Positions 1 through 7,040 of a DNA stretch of 7,247 bases are shown in pieces. The position numbers and the translations under genes are program-made. Numbering within the stretch: position 1 is the first letter of the stretch; every line of letters begins with the position of its first letter. Origin of the DNA: Candidatus Desantisiibacteriota bacterium. Lineage in GTDB: Bacteria > JACRDZ01. The notes beneath the pieces were generated by a model that ran no database searches, was not told the origin of the DNA, and was given only the letters and a program-made list of their open reading frames with translations. The stretch is taken from positions 1 to 7,247 of the forward strand of contig JACQWU010000062.1 in NCBI GenBank assembly GCA_016209155.1, given 5' to 3'.

Positions 1-1
1 C

Positions 2-523
2 CAATATGATATTGTTCATTGGAACAGTTCATTATATCGTATGTTAAATGTTGAAGAAGCTGTTAAATGGAGTAGAGATGTACTCAGGTATGGCGGCCTT
101 TTTTATATGGATGATTTTATCGGAGCTTCAAGATTTCAGTGGAATGATGAACAATTGAGAATTGCTACAAACGTAAGAAGTGTTTTTAGTAAAACAAAGT
201 ATCTGTCTGATCCGAATGCTAATGATAAATTTTTACCAATTGAAATAAAGAAACCTGATCTTGAAAAATTCATTAACAGTAATCCGTCTGAAGCTGCTGA
301 CTCTGATAAAATTCTTGATACAATAATAAAATATTTTCCTAATGCAGAAATCCAAAAAACAGGAGGTATTATTTACCACCTGGTTTTATCGAATATGCTT
401 CACAATTTTGATGAAAATAATGATAAGATTTTATTGGACCTGCTTTTATTAATTGATGAACTTTGTATTGATTTAGGGCAATCTCATTATGGTGTTGCGC
501 TGGCTATAAAAGAAAAGATGTAA
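2..523 (+). CDS. SAM-dependent methyltransferase, C-terminal part (5' end off window)
   Basis: The reading frame is open from base 2, before the first ATG at 41, and begins QYDIVHWNSSLYRM. The ATG at 41 is therefore an internal methionine and the true start lies left of the window. The segment YDIVHWN is the usual strand-4 region of a class I methyltransferase, and VLRYGGLFYMDDF is the strand-5 motif (commonly LKPGG or LRPGG, here LRYGG). The SAM-binding glycine loop must lie off the left edge. Later stretches such as SRFQWNDEQLRIA, PSEAADSDKIL and IIYHLVLSNMLHNF match, from memory, a methyltransferase family found in O-antigen clusters. Likely role: cytoplasmic methylation of a sugar or of the glycan end. 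The gene ends 4 bases before the exporter permease, so co-transcription is likely. The substrate cannot be read from the sequence. Confidence 0.85.
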   Translation, partial: QYDIVHWNSSLYRMLNVEEAVKWSRDVLRYGGLFYMDDFIGASRFQWNDEQLRIATNVRSVFSKTKYLSDPNANDKFLPIEIKKPDLEKFINSNPSEAADSDKILDTIIKYFPNAEIQKTGGIIYHLVLSNMLHNFDENNDKILLDLLLLIDELCIDLGQSHYGVALAIKEKM

Positions 524-527
524 AAAA

Positions 528-1322
528 ATGGCTCAAATATTAAAAAAAACATATAATTTATTTTTTAATAATAACAGATTGCAAAGAATCTGGATATTAG
601 CAAAAACAGATTTTAAACAAAGATACTATGGCTCTTCGTTGGGTTTATTGTGGGCATTAATTAATCCATTATGTCAGTTGGTAATTTATTATTCAGTTTT
701 CACACTTATTTTTCAAGGGTCGGTTCCTAATTTTGCTTTATATATATTCTCAGGCTTAATTTTATGGATGTTTTTTACTGAAGCAACAAAAAAAGGTATA
801 CATGTTTTAAATTCAAAAAGATATCTTCTTGAGAACATTCCTATAAATAAGTTCGATATATACCTGTCTTCAGGAATTAGTGCATTCTTAGGTGTTTTAT
901 TTAACATATTGATTTTTTTCATTGTTAGTATTTTTTTTGATATAAAATATTCTTATAACCTGTTATTTTTACCTCTTATTTTAATTAATCTGTTCATTTT
1001 TGTTTTATCAGTTACATTCTTTTTATCAACAATTTATATCTATATCCGTGATTTGGATCATATCTGGGATATATTATTATTGGCGGGCCTTTGGACTATT
1101 CCTATTATCTGGGATCAAGCGTTCGTAATTAATAAACTCCAATTTCTCCTGTATTTACATCCATTGACAGGGATACTTATTAATATCAGAGAAATATTAT
1201 TGTATGATACATTTCCTGATCTATTTATTTTATTTTATGATTTTGTTTATAGTTTATTATTGTTTTTTACAGGATTGTTTTTTGTAAATAAGTTCTCTCA
1301 TAAAGCATTAGAAATGGTATAA
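528..1322 (+). CDS. wzm: O-antigen/capsule ABC exporter permease (Wzm type, ABC-2 family)
   Basis: This 264-residue integral membrane protein should form the inner-membrane channel that exports an undecaprenyl-linked polysaccharide. The N-terminus has a short amphipathic stretch and then RIWILAKTDFKQRYYGSSLG (residues 20-39), the hallmark of ABC-2 polysaccharide permeases. About six hydrophobic segments follow, near residues 38-62, 68-84, 113-137, 143-172, 178-195 and 229-253. The motif YIYIRDLDHIWDI (170-182) is the conserved cytoplasmic loop, and LHPLTGILINIRE (210-222) is also typical of the family. The length is normal. The ATG at 528 lies 4 bases after the methyltransferase stop with no clear Shine-Dalgarno. 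The stop is 1 base before the ATPase start, so the two are translationally linked. The gene appears intact. The symbol is assigned by family, not by a specific orthologue. Confidence 0.92.
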   Translation: MAQILKKTYNLFFNNNRLQRIWILAKTDFKQRYYGSSLGLLWALINPLCQLVIYYSVFTLIFQGSVPNFALYIFSGLILWMFFTEATKKGIHVLNSKRYLLENIPINKFDIYLSSGISAFLGVLFNILIFFIVSIFFDIKYSYNLLFLPLILINLFIFVLSVTFFLSTIYIYIRDLDHIWDILLLAGLWTIPIIWDQAFVINKLQFLLYLHPLTGILINIREILLYDTFPDLFILFYDFVYSLLLFFTGLFFVNKFSHKALEMV

Positions 1323-1323
1323 T

Positions 1324-2082
1324 ATGTTAAATGCTGATACCAAAATAGTAATTAAACTTGAAAATGTTAATAAAACATTTCATATCAGGGAAAAGAGATA
1401 TTTGACTGTCAGGGACCGGGTATATAATATCTTTAAACCCAATCCGAAAAGAAAGATATATGCTTTAAAAAATATAAACCTGGAAATTAAAAAAGGAGAG
1501 TTTTTTGGAATCATCGGAAAGAATGGGAGTGGAAAGTCAGTCTTGATACATATTATGACCGGCGCTTATCCTCCTGATAAAAAAGGAAAAGCTGAAATTA
1601 ACGAAAAGTTTATGAGGTTAAGCTTGGGGCTGGGATTTAATCCGGAAATTTCAGCCCGGCAGAATATATACATCAATGCTTCGATATTAGGACTGCCTTT
1701 AAAAGTTATAGCTGGAAAATTCGATGAAATCATTCAGTTTGCCGAACTCGAAGATTTTGTTGATACACCAATTAAATATTTTTCTACAGGAATGAAAATC
1801 CGTCTGTCTTTTTCCATTGCTGTTCATGCAGAAGCAGATATTTTTTTAATGGATGAATTTTTTGGAGCTGTGGGTGATGAAAAATTCAAAGAAAAAACTA
1901 ATAAAGTATTTAAAAGTACTTTTATTGAGGGTAAGACAGTGGTACTTGTAAGCCATGATTTGAATACCATCAAAAAATATTGTAACCGGGTCTTATTATT
2001 GCATTATGGTGTGCCTGTTATGATTGACAAACCTGAACCGGTCATTCAAAAATATCATGAATTGTTGGAGGTAAACACATAA
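1324..2082 (+). CDS. wzt: O-antigen/capsule ABC exporter ATPase (Wzt/KpsT type, no carbohydrate-binding domain)
   Basis: This 252-residue ATPase powers the adjacent permease. The Walker A motif GKNGSGKS is at residues 65-72, the signature FSTGM at 153-157, Walker B IFLMDE at 173-178 (catalytic E178), and the switch histidine is H211 in VLVSHDL. The signature replaces the usual SSGM with STGM. The segment after Walker B reads DEFFGAVGDEKF, one residue longer than the DEVLAVGD that I recall as typical. The protein stops at about residue 252, so it lacks the C-terminal glycan-binding domain of long Wzt proteins (E. coli O9a Wzt is about 430 residues). It more resembles KpsT or short Wzt, in which the exported chain need not carry a recognised terminal cap. 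The start at 1324 is 1 base after the permease stop, with no Shine-Dalgarno. The stop at 2080-2082 overlaps the presumed lost start of the next gene. Confidence 0.92.
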   Translation: MLNADTKIVIKLENVNKTFHIREKRYLTVRDRVYNIFKPNPKRKIYALKNINLEIKKGEFFGIIGKNGSGKSVLIHIMTGAYPPDKKGKAEINEKFMRLSLGLGFNPEISARQNIYINASILGLPLKVIAGKFDEIIQFAELEDFVDTPIKYFSTGMKIRLSFSIAVHAEADIFLMDEFFGAVGDEKFKEKTNKVFKSTFIEGKTVVLVSHDLNTIKKYCNRVLLLHYGVPVMIDKPEPVIQKYHELLEVNT

Positions 2083-4431
2083 GTTTTTCACTTGATTTTG
2101 CACAGGATTGTAAGTACATTTCACCGGATGAAAATTTAGGGCTACGTAACAAATCAGAGGAAGGTGGTGAAAAAGATAATCCGAACAGTAACCAACTTCT
2201 CTTGATTCTATCTGTAATTGTAATATAAATAAAAATTCAGAAATCAACATCTATGGCTATCAAAAAGAAATCATAATAAAAGGGTGGGCGATTGATAAAT
2301 TATCAAATGATTTAGCCGGTGGTGTTTATATCGAAATTGACAATATTCTTTATAAAGCAAAATATGGTATTATAAGGCGGGATATTGCCGATTATTTTAA
2401 GGATAAAAAATATATAAAATGCGGATTTGAGCTAATACTTCCAAAAAAAACTATTAAAGACGGTACGTACTCATTCTCCTTAAAAATTTTAACAATACAC
2501 AAAAAGCAATATTATTCCGAAAATGAAACCACATTGATTCTATCAGGTTATCCATATTGGGATGAGGATAATAAAAATGCCGATAATTTAATTGAAATTA
2601 TTCGAAAAAAAGAATCAGATATAGACAATTTATATTATTTAATCCAGGAAAGAGATTCTTTTATCAATGCCCTGCATAATTCCTTATCATGGCGAATTAC
2701 ATTTCCTTTAAGAAAAGTGCTGGATTTTATTTTACTGATGAAAAAGGCTTTATACTATAGTTTTTTTACTATAAAAAATCAAGGTTTTAGCATATTTATT
2801 AAAAAGGCATATCTGTTTATTACAAAAGGCGCTGAAATTTTTTCAGGTGATGATATATATAAAAATTACTATCAGTTTTTACAGTTGCACAAATTAACCC
2901 GCACAGATGTTAATAAAATAATAGAAGAATGTGAAGATTTTGAATATAAACCAAAGATTTCCATAATAACACCCGTTTATAACGTAGAGCCAAAATGTCT
3001 GAACAAATGTATAAACTCTGTAATTGCACAATATTATCAAAACTGGGAACTTTGTTTATATGATGACGCTTCTACTAACTGCAGCACCATTAAATGCCTG
3101 GAGAAATGGCAAAATAAAGACGAAAGAATAAAAATAAAATTTGGTGAAAAAAATCTGAATATTTCCGGCGCATCCAATGAAGCAATAAAAATTGCCACAG
3201 GTGAATTTTTCGGTTTGCTTGATAATGACGACGAACTAACCCCTGATGCACTATATGAAATTGTTAATGCCTTAAATAAAGACAATTCTATAGATTTTAT
3301 ATACAGTGATGAAGACAAGCTGGAAATGAACGGAACTTTGTCTGGTCCTTACTTTAAATCAAACTTTAATTTGGATTTATTTCTATCGAATAATTATATC
3401 TGCCATTTTTCTGTGATCAGAAAAACTATTGGTAACAAAGCGGGATGGTTCAGAACAGGTTATGAAGGTTCACAGGATTATGACCTGTTTTTACGGATTA
3501 TTGACCATACGCGTAATATATATCATATTCCTAAAGTTTTATATCACTGGCGAAGGATACCGGGCAGTACGGCAAGCATGTATTATAATAAAAGCAATGC
3601 AAATATTGCCTCAATAAAAGCATTAACTGATTATATAAAAAGAAATAACATAAAGGGAGAAGTTGTCAATGGAATATGGCCCGGAACATTTAGAATAAAA
3701 AGAACTATTATCAGCGAATCATTGGTTAGTATTATTATCCCTTTTAATGACAAAGTAGAATTATTAAGAAGATGCGTTAATAGTATATTAAAGAAAACAG
3801 ATTACAGAAATTTTGAAATTATTCTGATAAGTAATAATAGCGAAAAAAAGGAAACTTTTAGTTTTGTAGAGAAATTAATACAGCAAAACAATAATATAAA
3901 ATATTTTGAGTATAATATACCTTTTAATTTTTCAAAAATTAACAATTGGGCGGTAGAACAGGCAAAAGGAGAATATATTTTATTGCTTAATAATGATATA
4001 GAAGTAATTTCCCGCGAGTGGTTAAATTCAATGGTCGAACATATTCAAAGAGAAGAAGTAGGCGCTGTTGGCGCATGCCTCTTATTCCCTGATAATACAA
4101 TACAACATGCAGGGATAATCTTAGGTGCAGGAGGGATTGCTAATAATGCTTTCTTAAGAAAGCATAAAAGTGATAAGTTGCATTTAACGATGTTGATTTA
4201 TCGCTTAAAATCAGGAAACAAGGTTATTTAATAGTTTACACACCATCTGCATTGCTGTATCATCATGAATCGGCGACAAGAGGGTATGAAACCACATACG
4301 AAAAAAAATTACGGCTTGAAAAGGAATCTCAATATATGATTTCCAAATGGGGAGAATTTATTAAAAATGACCCATATTATAATCCAAATTTAACAAGAGA
4401 AAAGCTTGATTTTAGTTTAAAGATATTTTAA
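2079..4431 (+). pseudogene. Two-domain family 2 glycosyltransferase, broken by start loss, frameshift and deletion
   Basis: The gene is read in three frames. The 5' part (2079-2228) starts at ATA and encodes SFSLDFAQDCKYISPDENLG. The main part (open from 2192, stop at 4229-4231) contains: a GWAID-type accessory domain (about 2240-2500); a charged, probably coiled-coil stretch; the linker motif NSLSWRITFPLR (2678-2713); a first GT-A domain from ISIITPVYN (2957), with LLDNDDEL (acidic motif at 3221-3235) and QDYDLFLR (3473 on); and a second GT-A domain from LVSIIIPFND (3722), with LLLNNDIEV (about 3980) and TIQHAGIILG (about 4097). The 3' part (4177-4431) reads VAFNDVDLSLKIRKQGY, then YHHESATRGYE, and ends PYYNPNLTREKLDFSLKIF, the normal end of this family. 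Intact homologues have roughly 45-50 residues between the GGxAxxAF region and VAFNDVD, including a CxxVRxxxFxxxGGFDE stretch. Only about nine remain here. The first domain is complete; the second is disrupted. The ancestral role was probably adding consecutive sugars to the lipid-linked glycan in the cytoplasm. No good in-frame ATG lies upstream of the main segment. Confidence 0.85.
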
Positions 4432-4680
4432 ATTAATTAATTTTAGGAATTAAAAGATTTATCTTAACCATAATAAAAATCAACCGTTGAGCAAAAGGGT
4501 GCTTATGCAATTCCTCAATACCGCATTGTTAATAACTTTTTACTTTTACCCATAAGTATGAAGAAGTTACCAAAATAATGAATGAACATTGTAATGTTAA
4601 AAAATAAAAAGAATTTATATTGGAAAATCAAATATTTGACTAAATTTGCCACATATAAACCCATCTAAATTTTAATAAAT
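4432..4680. other. Intergenic stretch between the broken glycosyltransferase and the small-protein/HD unit
   Basis: No coding frame of note is seen. The stretch is very AT-rich. It holds a 14-bp AT palindrome just after the glycosyltransferase stop (4430-4443) and a short hairpin (AACATT-GT-AATGTT, 4585-4598) with no following T-run. A promoter-like element lies at 4620-4648. I see no convincing terminator, so transcription may read through from the exporter operon. Confidence 0.5.
4620..4648 (+). promoter_or_regulatory. Possible Bacteroidota-type promoter before the small-protein/HD unit
   Basis: TAAATTTG at 4641-4648 matches the TAnnTTTG -7 element described for Bacteroidetes primary sigma factors. 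A TTGG at 4620-4623 sits about 18 bases upstream, close to the place expected for the -33 TTTG element. An A/T-rich stretch precedes it. The predicted transcript start would be about 25 bases before the ATG at 4681. A standard sigma-70 arrangement fits poorly: the TTGACT at 4637-4642 has no well-spaced -10 box. In AT-rich DNA such a match can occur by chance. Confidence 0.35.
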
Positions 4681-5054
4681 ATGTGTGATATTATTCATAT
4701 TGAAAACGTAATATCAAATTATTTTACGTTGAATCTTAATAAGAATGAGATTGATTATAAAACACTGTACAAGTTTAAAAATCGTATTGAAAAAAATTCA
4801 GTGAACAGAATAAATGTGTGTTTATTGATTTTTCAAATGCCTCATTGATAAATACAGCCATACATAATTCTGAATTTTTTACAATTAAAAATGATAAAAT
4901 AATCTATAACCCCAATGATAATAAAAAAAAATTATTAGAAGGTATTGGGGTTTATTTTAATGCAAAGATACCATATCGTGTTAAAAATGACTTTCCTGAA
5001 ATAATGAAAGAGGTTAACACTGAATTAAATCCTGAATATGAATCTGTCTGCTAA
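4681..5054 (+). pseudogene. Small unrecognised protein, split by an indel in a TG repeat, paired with the HD gene
   Basis: From the ATG at 4681 the frame encodes MCDIIHIENVISNYFTLNLN through KNRIEKNSVNRINV, then goes off into a short tail ending at PMPH-like residues and a stop near 4845. From about 4818 another frame continues sensibly with FIDFSNASLINTAIHN and runs to a stop at 5052-5054. The switch falls on ATGTGTGTTT (4814-4823). Removing one TG unit joins the halves as RINVFIDFSNASL, giving about 123 residues; adding one base would also work. The acidic, hydrophobic-strand pattern xVFIDFSNAS faintly recalls STAS-like or DUF4325 proteins, but the rest does not clearly match, so I do not assign a function. 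The 3' end overlaps the HD gene start by 17 bases, which implies translational coupling and a functional link. It could be a true pseudogene or a sequencing error. Confidence 0.6.
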
Positions 5055-5934
5055 TTGTAAAATTTTTAATGATGCAGTTCATGGATTTATTTATTTGAGT
5101 AATGAGTATTGCGAAAAAATAATTGACACCCCTCATTTTCAGCGTTTAAAAAGATTAGAACAGACAAATGTCAGACCATTATATCCATGTGCACATCATG
5201 ATAGGTTTGTGCATTCTCTTGGCACTTATCATTTAGGATCAATTGTTTCAGAAGCGGTTTACGAGAATTCTCATAAGCATTTTCCAGATTTAGATTGGAC
5301 TATATGTAGAAGAAGTTTCGAAATAGCTTGTTTATTGCACGATATTGGACATGCTCCCTTTTCTCATACCTTTGAAATGTACTATGAAGAAGGAGATAAT
5401 TTAAATAAATTACTTACAGACGGCAGTTTTATAAATAGCCCAGGACATAATCCTGAAAGAAATGAGTTTTTTTCAGACTATAATAATACTACACCGAATC
5501 AAAAACAGCATGAAAAAGTAAGCGCGATATTAGTTCTTACAACTTATTACCCGATTCTAACAGACTTAAGTGCCGATCCTTTCTTAGTTGCAAGAATGAT
5601 TCTTGGATTATGTTATATTGATTACAAAAGAAATAATCATAAGAAACTTTACAACTGTTTCATTGGTCTATTAAATGGAAAAACTATTGATGTAGATAAA
5701 CTTGATTATATTGCAAGAGATCAATGGGCTACTGGTCATATTTTGAAAAGCATCAGCATTGAGCGTTTGTTAAGTTCGGTTTATATTAAAAAAATTAATG
5801 ATAATTATGTTAGTTGTTTTCATAAACGTGCAGTAAATGAGATATTTACTTTGATTGAGGCAAGAAAATCAATGGATGTTAGATTTTATGGTCATCTTAT
5901 TTCAAAATCAAGTCAAGATAAAGTTAGCATATAA
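5038..5934 (+). CDS. HD-domain phosphohydrolase, SAMHD1/COG1078-like, short C-terminus
   Basis: This 298-residue protein resembles SAMHD1 and the bacterial COG1078 (YdhJ-type) family. It starts KIFNDAVHGFIYL (residues 8-20), the usual family opening. Aligned by eye to SAMHD1, the metal ligands are H59 (in RFVHSLGT), H101 and D102 (LLHDIGHAPFSH) and D220 (in VDKLDY). Active-site positions H105, H110 and H158 (KQHEKVS) are present, as are Y224, D228, R276 and Y284. E113 replaces the SAMHD1 aspartate D218. A dNTP triphosphohydrolase or related nucleotide phosphohydrolase activity is therefore plausible but not proven. Bacterial relatives are usually about 400 residues or more. This one ends 14 residues after Y284 with SKSSQDKVSI, and no continuation is seen in the other frames, so the C-terminal part is missing, probably by deletion. 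The ATG at 5038 lies inside the end of the small upstream gene. No Shine-Dalgarno is seen. The protein has no obvious role in glycan synthesis. Confidence 0.85.
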   Translation: MNLSANCKIFNDAVHGFIYLSNEYCEKIIDTPHFQRLKRLEQTNVRPLYPCAHHDRFVHSLGTYHLGSIVSEAVYENSHKHFPDLDWTICRRSFEIACLLHDIGHAPFSHTFEMYYEEGDNLNKLLTDGSFINSPGHNPERNEFFSDYNNTTPNQKQHEKVSAILVLTTYYPILTDLSADPFLVARMILGLCYIDYKRNNHKKLYNCFIGLLNGKTIDVDKLDYIARDQWATGHILKSISIERLLSSVYIKKINDNYVSCFHKRAVNEIFTLIEARKSMDVRFYGHLISKSSQDKVSI

Positions 5935-6019
5935 TCTGAGTCCTTGACTAAAACTGAACCTCTTTTCTAAATAAATTAATCTTTAAAAATAGAAAGCCCC
6001 TTATGTTGATTATTTTGAT

Positions 6020-6961
6020 ATGAATTCTCTGATAAATAATGGAATAATTATTCTAAACAAAAACAACATTTCGGAAGGAAAACCGACTGTTATTGTGTTA
6101 GGCTTTGCAAGAAGCGGTACAACTATGACAGCAAGCGTACTACAGGCGATGGGAGTTTTTATGGGAGGAAAAAACGCGGGTGTTGTGATAGAAGACCCCG
6201 ATGTGTTCAATATCCTCGAAAACAAAGATCGTATAAAAGAGTTTAGAATGTTAGTCGAAAAAAGAAATCAAGAGCATGACATTTGGGGGTGGAAAAGACC
6301 CCGTACAATAGATTATACAGACCTATTTATTGACAAAGTGCGAAACCCTCATCTAATCTTTATGTTTAGGGATGCCCTTGCTATTGCCGTTAGAAATCAA
6401 ATTGCTATTGAAGCCGATGTGCTGGCAACCTTAAAAGATGCGCAAAGAGGATACACCAAACTTATTGACTTTGTAACTAAAACCAAGCTGCCATGCATGT
6501 TAGCATCATACGAAAAAGCCATCCTGAAGAAATCATTCTTTGTTCAATCATTAGCAGATTTCGTCGGTATCCACCTATCGAAAGAACAACTAACAATTGC
6601 AGAAAATGCAATTATTTTAGATAAAAAAGAATATATAGAATCTGCCAGATTAATATTTTATACAGGAGTATTAGATAACGTAAAAAACGGCATTATCAGT
6701 GGATGGGCAAAAAGAAAAGATGAAAGCAATCCGGTTTCTATCAACATCATTGTCAACAATAAAGTGGTAATTACAGTTATCGCTGATAAATACAGGAATG
6801 ATCTTGAAAAAAATGGAATTGGTAACGGGAAACATGCTTTTTCTTTTAACCTGACTCCTTATCTGCCAGAAAAAAAGAAATACACGATACAAGCAAAGGT
6901 AAGTGAGTCTGATTATGAACTTAGAAAAAGCCCATGGGAGATTAATCTAACAAAAACATAA
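6020..6961 (+). CDS. Sulfotransferase with C-terminal GWA-type accessory domain
   Basis: This 313-residue protein has two parts. Residues 22-200 form a sulfotransferase domain. The 5'-phosphosulfate-binding loop is GFARSGTTMT (28-37), and the 3'-phosphate-binding segment is FRDALAIAVRN (116-126), where the usual serine position is N126. WGWKRP (89-94) and SYEKAI (163-168) match, from memory, sulfotransferase-like proteins in O-antigen loci. Residues 216-305 form a beta-rich domain, GVLDNVKNGIISGWAKR, then INIIVNNKVV, IADKYRNDLEKNGIG and HAFSFNLTPYLP. This resembles the domain at the N-terminus of the broken glycosyltransferase. The likely role is PAPS-dependent sulfation of a sugar in the exported polysaccharide, in the cytoplasm. 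PAPS synthesis genes are not in the window. No Shine-Dalgarno is seen; the ATG at 6020 leaves a 21-residue lead before the first strand. The gene appears intact. Some members of this family could act on a different donor, so the substrate is uncertain. Confidence 0.82.
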   Translation: MNSLINNGIIILNKNNISEGKPTVIVLGFARSGTTMTASVLQAMGVFMGGKNAGVVIEDPDVFNILENKDRIKEFRMLVEKRNQEHDIWGWKRPRTIDYTDLFIDKVRNPHLIFMFRDALAIAVRNQIAIEADVLATLKDAQRGYTKLIDFVTKTKLPCMLASYEKAILKKSFFVQSLADFVGIHLSKEQLTIAENAIILDKKEYIESARLIFYTGVLDNVKNGIISGWAKRKDESNPVSINIIVNNKVVITVIADKYRNDLEKNGIGNGKHAFSFNLTPYLPEKKKYTIQAKVSESDYELRKSPWEINLTKT

Positions 6962-6975
6962 AAAAAGGCGAAATT

Positions 6976-7015
6976 TGGAATGTAGAGACGTTGCATGCAA
7001 CGTCTCTACATTCCA
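6976..7015. repeat. Perfect 40-bp palindrome (REP/MITE-like intergenic repeat)
   Basis: The left arm TGGAATGTAGAGACGTTGCA (6976-6995) is followed directly by its exact reverse complement (6996-7015), with GCATGC at the centre and no spacer. It starts 14 bases after the sulfotransferase stop and ends 25 bases before the next ATG. Its GC content is above that of its surroundings. The core GTAGAGACG...CGTCTCTAC resembles short dispersed palindromes that I recall from intergenic regions of several bacterial phyla, including Bacteroidota. That recollection is not verified. It could fold into a hairpin in RNA and shield the upstream 3' end. No T-run follows, so it is not a classical terminator. Confidence 0.85.
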
Positions 7016-7040
7016 GGAAATCTTTAATTCTGGCAAAATA

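Noticed and set aside
713-922. Minus-strand open frame of 69 codons inside the permease gene
   Set aside because: It lies fully within a clearly coding + strand membrane protein gene and has no recognisable motif. The other minus-strand frames (1996-2250, 3037-3318, 6010-6225, 6671-6892) are rejected on similar grounds: each lies opposite real + strand coding sequence.
3429-3617. Plus-strand open frame of 62 codons
   Set aside because: It is an off-frame shadow inside the first catalytic domain of the glycosyltransferase.
4430-4443. AAATTAATTAATTT palindrome after the glycosyltransferase stop
   Set aside because: It is a pure AT self-complementary run with little information, so no function can be claimed.
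4585-4598. AACATT-GT-AATGTT hairpin as terminator or operator
   Set aside because: A 6-bp AT-rich stem with a 2-base loop and no T-run is too weak and is expected by chance in DNA this AT-rich.
6976-7015. Palindrome as a rho-independent terminator
   Set aside because: No T-run follows either arm, and the stem has no loop spacer. It fits a dispersed palindromic repeat better.
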